DNA of 64,000 nt, taken from Alphaproteobacteria bacterium. Its GTDB lineage: Bacteria; Pseudomonadota; Alphaproteobacteria; VGDZ01. A program made the position numbers and the translations under genes. The DNA lies in contig VGDZ01000004.1 in NCBI GenBank assembly GCA_016869515.1, positions 1-64,000 on the forward strand, read 5' to 3'. Every line of letters starts with the position of its first letter. Within the stretch, counting starts at the first letter, position 1. The notes beneath the pieces were generated by a model. That model made no database searches and had not been told where the DNA came from. It saw nothing but the letters and a program-made list of their open reading frames with translations. Positions 17,483-26,745 of the stretch are shown piece by piece.

Positions 17483-18660
17483 GCTGACGCAGCCACCTGC
17501 CGCCAGACCGCCAGCAAATCTGCCGCGCGGGCCTTCGGGTCGCACAAGCGCGAGACCCGTTCGCGCCCGGCCTCGCCCATGCGCTGCGCCAGTTCCGGAT
17601 CGTCGACCAGGCGAATGATATGGTCGGCCACCACATCGGCATCGAACGGCCATACGAGGTATCCGGTGACGCCGGGTTCGACGAATCCGGTCCACTCGCC
17701 GGTCGCGATCACAGGTCGCGCCAGCGCCATGGTCTCGATGATGTCCCGCCCCCATGGCTCGCCGCGCCGATTGAGCTTCAGCACCGCGACCGAGGCGGCA
17801 ATCGCAGCCTCGGGATTCGCGACATGGCCGAGGAAACGAAACTGATCGGCGTGCGGCGTGTCGCCGACATAGTCGACGAAGGATCTCCCCGCGCGCGCAT
17901 AGACGTCCAACGGCTTGGGCAGTCCACCCGGCAGGGTCTGGTCGCCGGCCACGACCGATACGATGTCGGACCGTCCGCGCCTGGCCAATGCCGCGGCGAT
18001 GGCGATCAGGTCGACATGCCCCCGCTCCAGTCCGAAATTCGCGATCATGGCCACTTTGGGTCGCGGATCGGCGAGCAGTGTCGGGGCGGGCGCAGACCGA
18101 CTGGTGAACGATACCGGATTGAGGATGACCGGACCGTCGCCGCCGCCAAGGGCGAGGAAGCGCTGGCGCAGCGTGTCGGCGATGAAGACGAAGCGATCGA
18201 GCGACCGCCTGAGGATCCAGGCCTGGATGCGGAACCAAGCGGCCTGTGGCTGTAGATAGCGCATATGCATGACGATGCGCACCGGCCCGGTCCGGCGCAG
18301 CAGGACCGCCAGCCAACCGAGGGTCTCGTAGTTGAGATGAACGACGTCGAATCGCCGATGAATCTCCGCCACCAGGCCGCGTATCAGCCGCCAGTGCCGG
18401 AAAAGATCTCGTGCCAGCCGCGCGAGATCGGCCAAGGTGGGGCGCAGTCTTTCCTGGGCGCGGTACGAAGGCAGTTCCGGAATCACGCGGCAAGGCACGC
18501 CAAGCGCACAATAGAGCTGCTCGATCGCTCCGCCGCGCCTGCACCACACCTCAATCGACAAGGCGGAGCGGTCGAGATGGGCGATGAACTCGTGGAGGCT
18601 GCGCGATGAACCGCCGCGCCCGCCTTCATGATCGATGCACAAGATAGTTAACGACTTCAA
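17479..18660 (-). CDS. Glycosyltransferase family 4
   Basis: LCIDHEGGRGGSSRSLHEF N-terminus; PWGRDIIETMALARPVIATGEWTGFVEPGVTGYLV. Confidence 0.82.
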   Translation of the reverse strand: MKSLTILCIDHEGGRGGSSRSLHEFIAHLDRSALSIEVWCRRGGAIEQLYCALGVPCRVIPELPSYRAQERLRPTLADLARLARDLFRHWRLIRGLVAEIHRRFDVVHLNYETLGWLAVLLRRTGPVRIVMHMRYLQPQAAWFRIQAWILRRSLDRFVFIADTLRQRFLALGGGDGPVILNPVSFTSRSAPAPTLLADPRPKVAMIANFGLERGHVDLIAIAAALARRGRSDIVSVVAGDQTLPGGLPKPLDVYARAGRSFVDYVGDTPHADQFRFLGHVANPEAAIAASVAVLKLNRRGEPWGRDIIETMALARPVIATGEWTGFVEPGVTGYLVWPFDADVVADHIIRLVDDPELAQRMGEAGRERVSRLCDPKARAADLLAVWRQVAASA

Positions 18661-18837
18661 CGGCTACCAGCTTCGATGTCGGGTGTCATGTTCCAACGCG
18701 AAATAGCTCCAATCAGCCAGTTACCGATGGTCAAAGCAGTTGCACCGGATTTGTCTGGCAAAGCGCAAACAATCCCTGACATTGTTGCCGGAGCCGCGTG
18801 CCAGAAACTGGGAACATGCAAGCACCGCGCCGGCCCG

Positions 18838-18914
18838 CTAGACCGCGATCAGTTTGCATGGAATAGCGTCTTTGATTCCATGCAAAGATTCCATGCAAAC
18901 CGATCGCGGTCTAA
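18838..18914. repeat. Palindromic element, copy C (shares only tips with A/B)
   Basis: CTAGACCGCGATC-AGTTTGCATGGAAT...ATTCCATGCAAAC-CGATCGCGGTCTAAG; tips match TAGACCGCGATCGGTT of copies A/B. Confidence 0.75.
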
Positions 18915-19037
18915 GCTCCGCCAGGGACCGCGCCGGTGGGTGATCTCGGCCTTGTAGAGGCCGTTGATCGTTTCGGCGAGGGCGTTGTCGTAGCTGTCGC
19001 CGACGCTGCCGACGGACGGCTCGAAGCCCGCCTTCAT
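18914..19037 (-). mobile_element. IS3-family transposase (OrfB) remnant
   Basis: KAGFEPSVGSVGDSYDNALAETINGLYKAEITHRRGPWRS, the classic IS3 OrfB DDE-region string; truncated both sides. Confidence 0.88.
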
Positions 19038-19095
19038 GGTCGATGCAGAGGACGCGCAGCGCAGGACGCGATGGGGGCGGAGTGTTGGCGCTCAA
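19026..19095 (-). pseudogene. 5' stub of a GT4 glycosyltransferase fused to the IS3 remnant
   Basis: TTG-started LSANTPPPSRPALRVLCIDHEGG overlaps the HMGL-gene stop by 3 nt and matches the N-terminus of the 17479-18660 GT4 (LTILCIDHEGG), then switches to IS3 sequence. Confidence 0.6.
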
Positions 19096-20456
19096 CGCCC
19101 CGCCCAGCCGGGTCTTACGTCGGCGACGGTGATCGACAGATCGCCGCGGCCCGAAAGGCGAGCGCGCAGCGCGGAAAGATTCGGCGCAAGGACGATCCGC
19201 GTGCTGGGTCGCGTGACGGCGTTGACTGCCTTCAGTGCGTCACCGCAAACCCGCACTTCTATCGCCTGCGCCGACCGTACGATATCGACGGTCTCGGCGG
19301 GATGTTCGGCACCGATCCATACTTGGCATGGCAGTCCAAGCTTGTCGGCCACGCTTTCCGCGGTTCGCACCGCGCTGGCGGCGGTGCCGTCATGTTCGAG
19401 TTCGAACAACCCGCCTTCCTGGCGAGGAGTAGGCCGCTGGTGCCTGCGGACATTCTCGATCGCCTGGCCTATCACCAGATCGGTAGCGTCGACGCGATCG
19501 ATCGCGCCGACCGCCGCTATCAGCTCGTAGGGATCAACTTTGGCTTCCTTGGCACGTTCAACAATGCGATCGAGAAAGGAAGAGTGGACCTGAGCCAGAC
19601 CTAGCGACATCGACAGCGTTTCTTGATGGCGGTAATAGGTCAGCGGCACGGCCTGGGTCTCGGCCAGACGCATCAGACGGTTGAGATCGAAGTGGCGCAA
19701 GCGGTCGTAGCGGTTCTGAAGCAAGCCAGTCATCAGCTCGGTCGCGGCATTGCCCGAACCGCGCCCGACGCCGAACAAGGTAACGTCGACCCAAAGCGCG
19801 CCGCATTCGACTGCCACCAGCGAATTGGCGGTGGCTAATCGTACGTTGTCATGGCCGTGGAACCCGAACGGGATGCTTGTACGCCTTGCCAGCTCCTCGC
19901 AGTAGAGCCGGACATCCTCCGGCACCATGCCGCCGGCCGAATCGACCAGATAGTTCATCTGGCTGCCCCATTCTTCGGTCATGCGGGCGACTTCGGCAAA
20001 ACGCTCGGGCGGCAAGGTGTAGGATTTCATGAAGTTGGTGCAGACATGCAGGCCAAGCGAGCGAGCCAGCCTGATGAACGGTTCCATTTCGCGCGTGCGG
20101 TCCAGATTGGCGCCAATCCGCACGAAATCCATGCCGCCATCGCGTGCTTGCCGCAAGTCGTCGAGTGTCGCAATGCCGGGTATGCAGAACATGCCGAACT
20201 TGGCGCGCTTGAGGGCGTGGCGCGCCGCGGCGACATAGGCCTGATCCGATGCCGCCGCCTCGCGATAAACGCGCGAAGCGCCGAGGCCGAGGCCATGGCC
20301 AATTTCGATCCAATTGACCCCGGCTTGTTCCAGTTGGCTCGCCAACCACGCCGTATCGGCCGCGGTAAAGCGGAAGTCGACGACATAGCTGCCATCGCGC
20401 AAGGTGGTTTCTAGCAGGTCCAATTCGGGGTGAAGACTGCGAGCGAGCGCGGTCAT
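19092..20456 (-). CDS. HMGL-like (DRE-TIM) lyase/aldolase
   Basis: LDLLETTLRDGSYVVDFRFTAADTAWLASQLEQAGVNWIEIGHG; PFGFHGHDNVRLATANSLVAVECGALWVDVTLFGVGRGSGNAATE. Confidence 0.8.
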   Translation of the reverse strand: MTALARSLHPELDLLETTLRDGSYVVDFRFTAADTAWLASQLEQAGVNWIEIGHGLGLGASRVYREAAASDQAYVAAARHALKRAKFGMFCIPGIATLDDLRQARDGGMDFVRIGANLDRTREMEPFIRLARSLGLHVCTNFMKSYTLPPERFAEVARMTEEWGSQMNYLVDSAGGMVPEDVRLYCEELARRTSIPFGFHGHDNVRLATANSLVAVECGALWVDVTLFGVGRGSGNAATELMTGLLQNRYDRLRHFDLNRLMRLAETQAVPLTYYRHQETLSMSLGLAQVHSSFLDRIVERAKEAKVDPYELIAAVGAIDRVDATDLVIGQAIENVRRHQRPTPRQEGGLFELEHDGTAASAVRTAESVADKLGLPCQVWIGAEHPAETVDIVRSAQAIEVRVCGDALKAVNAVTRPSTRIVLAPNLSALRARLSGRGDLSITVADVRPGWAGR

Positions 20457-21133
20457 GACCGTCCTCCATGGCCGTTCAGTCTGGCAACCGCTCGGCACGG
20501 ACAACCGTCGCCGCCGACCAGGCGCAAGGGCAGCGCGATGAGTTCGAACGATTCGCCCGGAATGCGCCAGAGGTTGGTCAAATTCTCGAGCAACACCATG
20601 CCGGTGCCAAGCATGATGTTGTGGTTGGGCGCCGGAATGCCGGGTTTGGTCTCGGCATTGCTGTCGATATTGGGGAAGTCCATGCCGAACAGCGCGATCT
20701 TGAAGCCCGCCAGGTAGCGCGCGGCGTCGCGGGTCAAATAGGTGCCCTCGGTGAAATATTCACGCCTGCCCCAGGTCTGCTGCAGCCAGCCGGTTTCGAC
20801 GATCACCCGCTTGGCCGTCGTCAGCAACCGTTGGTGAGGTTCCAGATCGACGCGGTCGATCGGCTGGTCCTTCCCGGGCTTGGCGATGCGCACCAGCGCA
20901 GCCGGACCGCAAAGCGTGTCGAGCGGCACGCAGTCGATGGTCTGCCCGCCTGGGATGGCATGAAGCGGCGCATCGATATGGGTGGACACGTGCGTACCAA
21001 ATGTAACCTTTTGCACCGAGCGCTTTTGCACCTCGTGGGTCGCGACCGGCACGATTTCGACCGGCGGCAAGTGCGGGGCGGGATGTCGGACCATGCCGTG
21101 AGCCAGTTCCACCGTAAGATCAATCAATTCCAT
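20453..21133 (-). CDS. Cyclase-family (kynurenine formamidase-like) metal-dependent hydrolase
   Basis: IDLTVELAHGMVRHP; FGTHVSTHIDAPLHAIPGGQTIDCVPLD (HxGTHxDxPxH-type motif). Confidence 0.8.
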   Translation of the reverse strand: MELIDLTVELAHGMVRHPAPHLPPVEIVPVATHEVQKRSVQKVTFGTHVSTHIDAPLHAIPGGQTIDCVPLDTLCGPAALVRIAKPGKDQPIDRVDLEPHQRLLTTAKRVIVETGWLQQTWGRREYFTEGTYLTRDAARYLAGFKIALFGMDFPNIDSNAETKPGIPAPNHNIMLGTGMVLLENLTNLWRIPGESFELIALPLRLVGGDGCPCRAVARLNGHGGRS

Positions 21134-22491
21134 TGCGCGGCCATCCTTCGTAGCGCCGGGCGGTCCACTTTGCCCGACTGGTTTCTCGGCAGTTCCGACA
21201 GCATCTCGATCCTATCGGGTATTTCGTGCGGTTGCAGGCGTGCGCGCAACGCGGCAAACAAGGTTTGGCGATCGGCTGAACCGGCCACCCAGGCGACAAC
21301 TGCCTCGCCCCGCTTGGGGTCGGGACAATTGACCACTGCGCAATCCTCGACCGACGCAAATTCGGCCAGCACCGCCTCGATCCGTTCGGGCGGGAACTTG
21401 ATGCCGTCGCGATGGATGGTTTCCGACAGGCGGCCGATCACGAACAAGTTCCCGGCATCGTCATAGCGCCCGAGATCGCCGGCCTCGAATCTGGCAAGCG
21501 GCGGTAGCCGCAATGCCGACGGCCTAGGATGAAGGTAGCCGCAACACAGCCCGCTGTTGGCTATGACGATCTGCCGATCGGCATCGACCGTCACGGACTG
21601 GGGGCCGCCCACCGGGCGGCCGACGCTGGTACCTTGCGACCGCGGCTCGGTTTCGAGCGTGGTGATCAAAGTTTCGGACAGGCCATAGGATTGCAGCAGG
21701 GAAATTCCGAATTTCCGTTCGAAGGCGGTTTTCGTCGCCGGCGGCAGGGGTGCGGTGCAACTGATTGCCCGCCTGACCGAGGCGAACAGATCGGACGGCA
21801 CGCCGGCCAATGTCGTCAGCATTCGCGCCAGCAGCGGATTCAACCACAGCACCGTCGGGCGATGCCGCCGCGTCGCCTCGATCAATGCGCCGATGGTGCG
21901 AGCACCGACGATCGGCAGCAACACGCTGCGAGCGCCGGTAACCAAGGGAAGCACCGTCGCATTGTAGAGCCCGCTCATATAACAGTGGCTCATGGTTCCT
22001 AGATGAACATCGTCAGGTCCGATTCCGGCCAGCGCAGCCACGTCGCGCGCATTGTCGCGCATGGCTTCAAGCCGAATGGCGATTGGCTTGGGCAGGCCGG
22101 TCGAACCTGAACTGTGCATCACGATCTCGAACCCTTCGGGCATCGAACTGCCGTCGCCTGGCAATACGTGCCATCCGTCGCGATCGGTCCAAAGCCCGAT
22201 CGCGCCCAGGCGCGCCAGGCAGGCGTCGCGAACATCGGCGGCTATGGCGGGCGCGAATGGCGCCGGCACGCCCCCGCGCAGTATCACCCCGAAAACGGCC
22301 GCCAGCGTAGCAAGGCCATTCTCGGCCTGGATGCCGACCACCCTCTTCGGCGAGATCGGCATGGGCGCAAGCGCAAGCGCGCCTTCGGCTATCTGCAGGA
22401 AGCGGGCAAAATCGACGACTCCGGGAGGGTCGGTTCCTTCGCTTATCAGGCCGGCGGAGGTCGGAACTTGCAGCCGATCAAGCGCCGTCAT
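21124..22491 (-). CDS. AMP-dependent acyl ligase (ANL superfamily)
   Basis: MHSSGSTGLPKPI, QSYGLSETLITT, ARFEAGDLGRYDDAGNLFVIGRLSETIHRDGIKFPPERIEAVL, PRNQSGKVDR. Confidence 0.9.
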   Translation of the reverse strand: MTALDRLQVPTSAGLISEGTDPPGVVDFARFLQIAEGALALAPMPISPKRVVGIQAENGLATLAAVFGVILRGGVPAPFAPAIAADVRDACLARLGAIGLWTDRDGWHVLPGDGSSMPEGFEIVMHSSGSTGLPKPIAIRLEAMRDNARDVAALAGIGPDDVHLGTMSHCYMSGLYNATVLPLVTGARSVLLPIVGARTIGALIEATRRHRPTVLWLNPLLARMLTTLAGVPSDLFASVRRAISCTAPLPPATKTAFERKFGISLLQSYGLSETLITTLETEPRSQGTSVGRPVGGPQSVTVDADRQIVIANSGLCCGYLHPRPSALRLPPLARFEAGDLGRYDDAGNLFVIGRLSETIHRDGIKFPPERIEAVLAEFASVEDCAVVNCPDPKRGEAVVAWVAGSADRQTLFAALRARLQPHEIPDRIEMLSELPRNQSGKVDRPALRRMAAQWN

Positions 22492-22741
22492 GGTTCTTCA
22501 GGCGCCGGCACAGGGCGGTGATGCCGACCAAAGTCGAAAACGCCGGGGGGCCGATGGCGTCGGGCGGGATCACCAGTCCGAAGCGGGCTTCGAGATGGGC
22601 GGCGAACTCGACCAGCCCGAAGGAGTCGAGGTGTCCTTCCTCGATCAAATCGGCGGCGGCGATGGCGGCGTCGATGCGCTCGGGTCCGAGGATCTCGCGC
22701 AACACCGCCACCACGGCGGATTGATCGAGGATCGGATTCAT
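22478..22741 (-). CDS. Acyl carrier protein
   Basis: 87 aa, DLIEEGHLDSFGLVEFAAHLEARFGL: phosphopantetheine-site DS motif. Confidence 0.87.
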   Translation of the reverse strand: MNPILDQSAVVAVLREILGPERIDAAIAAADLIEEGHLDSFGLVEFAAHLEARFGLVIPPDAIGPPAFSTLVGITALCRRLKNHDGA

Positions 22742-23682
22742 CAGCCGCCCTGACGTGCTTGCTGGTCGAGCCAGGCGTCGCGACGCAAGCGGGCGCGCAT
22801 TTCGCCGGCGACGTCTCCCATTACGGTCTGGCCCGCAGCGACATCCTTCATTACTACCGCGCCGGCGCCGATCACCGCGCGATCGCCGACCATGACCTTA
22901 CCTTTGACCATGGCAGCGGTATTGACCGCGACGCCGAGGCCGAGACGCGCACTGCCGCCTACCACCGCGCCGGCGATTACCGCGCAGTCAGCGCCCAGGG
23001 CCGCGTTGTGGCCGATGTAGACCGACCCATCGATCTTGCACCGCGCCCCGATCCGGGTCGGGTCGATGGTCCCGGAGCAGATGACGCTGTTAGGCCCGAT
23101 GTCGCATGCCTCGCCCAATTCGACGCCGCCCAGATGCGGCAACTGAAAAAGCGCCTGTCCCTCGCGGTAGACATAGCCGTAGCCGTCGGCGCCGAGGACC
23201 GCGCCGGACCCAATCCGCGCATCTTTGCCGATGCGAGTTCCCGGCCGAATGACGGCATTGGCCCCGATTTCAATTCCCGGGCCGATCACAACATCCTGCA
23301 TGATCACCACCCCCGGCTCGATTCGGCAGGTGTCGGGTAGAATCGTGTCGGCTGCGATCCACGCTCCCGCCAATTGGCGAAAGTCCGAGCGTCGGCGAAT
23401 CTCTCGAAGCGCGATCATGAGGCGACCGACGGCGGCTTTGGGGTCATCTTGATCGCAGCGACGCAGTCCTTCGGGGAGCGGCACCCCAGGTGGAACCACG
23501 GCGCAGCTGCCGGGAGGAAGGCCGGTCAGGCTGGACGCTCGGCGACGATCGGCAAAATGAATCGCGCCGGCGGCCGGTTCCAACATCGAAGCGATGCCGA
23601 TCGGGTCGGGTGTTCCCAAGCTGCGCAACCAGGTGTGGTTCTCGCGGAGGCGCGCGTACTCGCCGTCCTGAAATCGGATCAT
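22741..23682 (-). CDS. LpxD-like hexapeptide-repeat N-acyltransferase
   Basis: Left-handed beta-helix hexapeptides; GYGYVYREGQALFQLPHLGGVELGEACDIGPNSVICSGTIDPTRIGARCKIDGSVYIGHN. Confidence 0.87.
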   Translation of the reverse strand: MIRFQDGEYARLRENHTWLRSLGTPDPIGIASMLEPAAGAIHFADRRRASSLTGLPPGSCAVVPPGVPLPEGLRRCDQDDPKAAVGRLMIALREIRRRSDFRQLAGAWIAADTILPDTCRIEPGVVIMQDVVIGPGIEIGANAVIRPGTRIGKDARIGSGAVLGADGYGYVYREGQALFQLPHLGGVELGEACDIGPNSVICSGTIDPTRIGARCKIDGSVYIGHNAALGADCAVIAGAVVGGSARLGLGVAVNTAAMVKGKVMVGDRAVIGAGAVVMKDVAAGQTVMGDVAGEMRARLRRDAWLDQQARQGG

Positions 23683-24401
23683 GACCGCCTTGGCACGTAA
23701 GCGGAGCAGTTTCGGGCGGCCTCGACATCCAGTAAGGCGGTGCGCTGGTCGAGAAAACCCTCGATCCGCCGCTGCGGATTGCCGCTTCCGGTCCACCAGA
23801 TCGGATGGGTGAGAAGGTGCAGCGCGCGGCCTTCGGACAGGGCGGGATGGTCGAGCGGATGGCCGTGGTGCCAGGCGCCGCGCGAATCCGAGCAATAGCC
23901 CATGGCGCGGAAGTAGCGCGCGTCATAGGCGTTGATCATGCCCGGTACGGCGATCGAGTCCGAGAGCCGTTCCGGATTCGGGCGATGAAAACTGAAGGCG
24001 GTCACGGCCCGGCCGATCCAGTCGCCCAGCATGCGGGCTTCTCGCGCTGCGGCTTCGATCAGTTCGTCCGGGCGATAGAGCGAAGCGTCGAAATGCAGGC
24101 CGACTTCGTGACCGTGATCGAGAAGGGCAAGCAGGGCGGTTTTCGATGCCGGCGCCAGCAGATTGTAGAACTCCGATCGCAGCAACACGAAATAGGTCGA
24201 TCGCCAATCGCGCGCCGCCTCGACCGCCCCCATCTCCACTGCCGCCTGCAAGTCGAAATCGACGTCATGGCGCAGGATCAAGTCGCGCGCGGCGGGATCG
24301 GCGCCGGCATAGTCTTGGATGGCATAGCCGCGCGCCAACACGGCCTCGACCAGCGCAGCATAGTCGTCGAGATCGAACCGGGCTCCGGGACGCACGCTCA
24401 T
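23679..24401 (-). CDS. Polysaccharide deacetylase-like (NodB-fold) protein
   Basis: LILRHDVDFDLQAAVEM, HEVGLHFDASLY, FSFHRPN; start MSVRPGARFDLDDY. Confidence 0.7.
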   Translation of the reverse strand: MSVRPGARFDLDDYAALVEAVLARGYAIQDYAGADPAARDLILRHDVDFDLQAAVEMGAVEAARDWRSTYFVLLRSEFYNLLAPASKTALLALLDHGHEVGLHFDASLYRPDELIEAAAREARMLGDWIGRAVTAFSFHRPNPERLSDSIAVPGMINAYDARYFRAMGYCSDSRGAWHHGHPLDHPALSEGRALHLLTHPIWWTGSGNPQRRIEGFLDQRTALLDVEAARNCSAYVPRRS

Positions 24402-25570
24402 GCCGCCAGCGCCCTGCGGTATTCGGCCAAGGTGCCCTCGACCATGGTCTCGATCGAGTAGCGGGCGAGGATGGCGGCACGCGCGGCGGCGCCGTCGCCG
24501 GGTTGGGCCAAGGATCGTTCGAGCGCATCCGCCAACGCCGCCGGATCCTCGGCCGGAACCACGATCCCGTGGCCACGGACCAACACCGCCGAATCGCCGA
24601 CATCGGTCGCTACCGGACAATGGCCGCTGGCCATGGCCTCGGCGACCACATTTGAAAAACCCTCGCCATAGCGCGAGGCCAGTACGAAGCGATCGAAGGC
24701 GTTGTAGACCGCTTCGACATCGCGTCTTGGCCCGGCCCAGATCACGCGCCGACCCAGCCCCAACGCTGCACCTCGGGCGCGAATGGCGTCGCCGAACGGG
24801 GCCAGATCGGGACCGACACAGACCAGGCGGGCGCGCGGATGGGCAGGGGCGATGCGAGCGAAGGCCTCCAGCAGCGTGTCGTAACCTTTCATCGGCTCGA
24901 TCCGTCCGACCGTACCGATGGCGATGTCGTCTTCGGTCAGGCCGAATTCGGATCGCAGGCGGCGTCGCGCCTCGGCATCGGGTCGGAAGCGCTCGGTGTC
25001 GATGCCGTTCGGCACCACGCTCATGCGCCCGGCCGGGAAGCCGAGGCCGAGCGCGTAATCGCGTCCGGCCTGGGCATTGCAGACGATGGCATTGGCGCAA
25101 GCCGCCAAGCGACGTTCGATCGCGGCGGTTGCGGCGCGGGTCCAGTCGTAGCGCCCGAGATCCATGTTGGAGGCGCGGATGCCCCAAACGATGCACGTGC
25201 CGGGCAGGAACGGCTTGAGCAGGGCGGCCAGGACATTGGGCGGGGTCAAGAAGCTGTTGAGGATATGCGGACGGAAGGCGCGCAATGTTCGGATCAGGCG
25301 GCGGCCGAATCCGATCAGGTCCCAACGCCCAGCCTTGTCCAGCGAACGCACCGCTATCCCGGCTCCACGCAACCGCCCGACCCACTCGCCCTCGGGATAG
25401 AACAGCACGACCTCGACCGCATGGCCGCGTCGCGCCAGCCCCTGGGCCAGCAGCGCCATCTGGGTCTCGGCCCCGCCATAGTCCAGCGAGCGCGCCAGCA
25501 ACGCGATCCGCAGCGGCGGCGAATCCAGGCCCTGGGCGAGCGCGCCGGAATTCACTATGGTCGCGTCCAC
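24398..25570 (-). CDS. Glycosyltransferase family 4
   Basis: IALLARSLDYGGAETQMALLAQGLARRGH; LASRYGEGFSNVVAEAMASGHCPVATDVGD. Confidence 0.88.
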   Translation of the reverse strand: MDATIVNSGALAQGLDSPPLRIALLARSLDYGGAETQMALLAQGLARRGHAVEVVLFYPEGEWVGRLRGAGIAVRSLDKAGRWDLIGFGRRLIRTLRAFRPHILNSFLTPPNVLAALLKPFLPGTCIVWGIRASNMDLGRYDWTRAATAAIERRLAACANAIVCNAQAGRDYALGLGFPAGRMSVVPNGIDTERFRPDAEARRRLRSEFGLTEDDIAIGTVGRIEPMKGYDTLLEAFARIAPAHPRARLVCVGPDLAPFGDAIRARGAALGLGRRVIWAGPRRDVEAVYNAFDRFVLASRYGEGFSNVVAEAMASGHCPVATDVGDSAVLVRGHGIVVPAEDPAALADALERSLAQPGDGAAARAAILARYSIETMVEGTLAEYRRALAA

Positions 25571-25587
25571 GCTGCGGAAACCCCATC

Positions 25588-26745
25588 ATGGCCACGCCAC
25601 GCGGTCGGCTGCTGTTCGTCATCAACGAGACCTGGTTCTTCATGTCGCATCGCCGGCCGGTGGCCGAGGCGGCGCGGGCTATGGGATTCGAGGTCCATGT
25701 CGCGGCTCCCGACGATCATGTCTGGGCACCCAAGGACTTCGGCGTCGAGGCCTTGCCCAAAGCCGGTTTCACCTATCATCCGATCCCGCTGTCGCGCCGC
25801 GGCATCAATCCGCTGGGCGAATTGCGCACGCTGTGGGCGTTGTGGCGGCTCTATCGCCGGCTCCGGCCCGATCTGGTCCACCATTTGACCATCAAGCCGG
25901 TGCTGTATGGCGGGGTGGTGGCGCGGCTGGCAGGAGTGCCGGCCGTGATTTCGGGCATCACTGGGCTTGGGCAGGTATTCGTCGGTCGCGGTCCGGCGTT
26001 TGCCCTGCTGCGCGCGATCGCCAAATTGGCTTATCGCTGGGCGCTCGGGCATCGCAACTTGCAGGTGATCGTGCAGAACCCCGAGGACGGCGAGACCTTG
26101 ATCGCCGCCGGCGCCATCGGTCGCGAACGGGTTAACCTGGTCCGGGGTTCGGGCGTGCGGCTGGAGGACTTTCCCGGAGGTCCGGAGCCGGCCGGCGTGC
26201 CATTGGTGATCTTGCCGGCGCGGCTGATCTGGGAGAAGGGCGTGGCCGAGTTCGTGGAAGCGGCGGGGCGACTGCGCGGACGGGCGCGCTTTGTCCTGGT
26301 CGGCGACACCCATCCCAGCAATCCGCGTGCCGTGCCCGAGGCCAAGCTGCGCGGCTGGCAGGATGACGGTACGGTCGAATGGTGGGGGCGACGCGACGAC
26401 ATGCCGGAAGTGTTCGCAGCTTGCCACATTGTCTGCCTGCCATCGCGCTACGGCGAGGGCGTGCCCAAGGTGCTGATCGAAGCCGCCTCGGCCGGGCGGG
26501 CCATCGTCACCACCGACATGCCGGGCTGCCGCGAAATCGTGCGTCACGAAGAGAACGGGCTGTTGGTGGCGCCGGGAGCGATCGACCCGCTGGTCGAGGC
26601 GCTGGCACGGCTGATCGAGGATCCCGCGCTGCGGGCGCGATTGGGCGCGGCCGGGCGGCGGATCGTGGCCGAGGGCTTTTCGACCGAAGAGGTGGTGCGA
26701 CGCACTTTGGCGGTTTACGAGCGCGTGTTGCGGCCGGCGCGATAG
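25588..26745 (+). CDS. Glycosyltransferase family 4
   Basis: INETWFFMSHRRPVAEAARAMGFEVHVAAP, HHLTIKPVLYGG, LPSRYGEGVPKVLIEAASAGRAIVTTDMPGCREIV. Confidence 0.9.
   Translation: MATPRGRLLFVINETWFFMSHRRPVAEAARAMGFEVHVAAPDDHVWAPKDFGVEALPKAGFTYHPIPLSRRGINPLGELRTLWALWRLYRRLRPDLVHHLTIKPVLYGGVVARLAGVPAVISGITGLGQVFVGRGPAFALLRAIAKLAYRWALGHRNLQVIVQNPEDGETLIAAGAIGRERVNLVRGSGVRLEDFPGGPEPAGVPLVILPARLIWEKGVAEFVEAAGRLRGRARFVLVGDTHPSNPRAVPEAKLRGWQDDGTVEWWGRRDDMPEVFAACHIVCLPSRYGEGVPKVLIEAASAGRAIVTTDMPGCREIVRHEENGLLVAPGAIDPLVEALARLIEDPALRARLGAAGRRIVAEGFSTEEVVRRTLAVYERVLRPAR

Noticed and set aside
16391-18547. 718-aa ORF as a double glycosyltransferase
   Set aside because: The upstream part is frame-shifted reading of the neighbouring GT4 gene; the true start is at 17482.
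18676-18957. 93-aa plus-strand ORF in the IS scar
   Set aside because: No family resemblance; spans the palindromic copy C and IS3 remnant, so likely spurious.
26715-26745. 31-bp tail-to-tail gene overlap as a possible regulatory antisense site
   Set aside because: Short convergent overlaps are common in compact genomes; no hairpin or other signal supports regulation.
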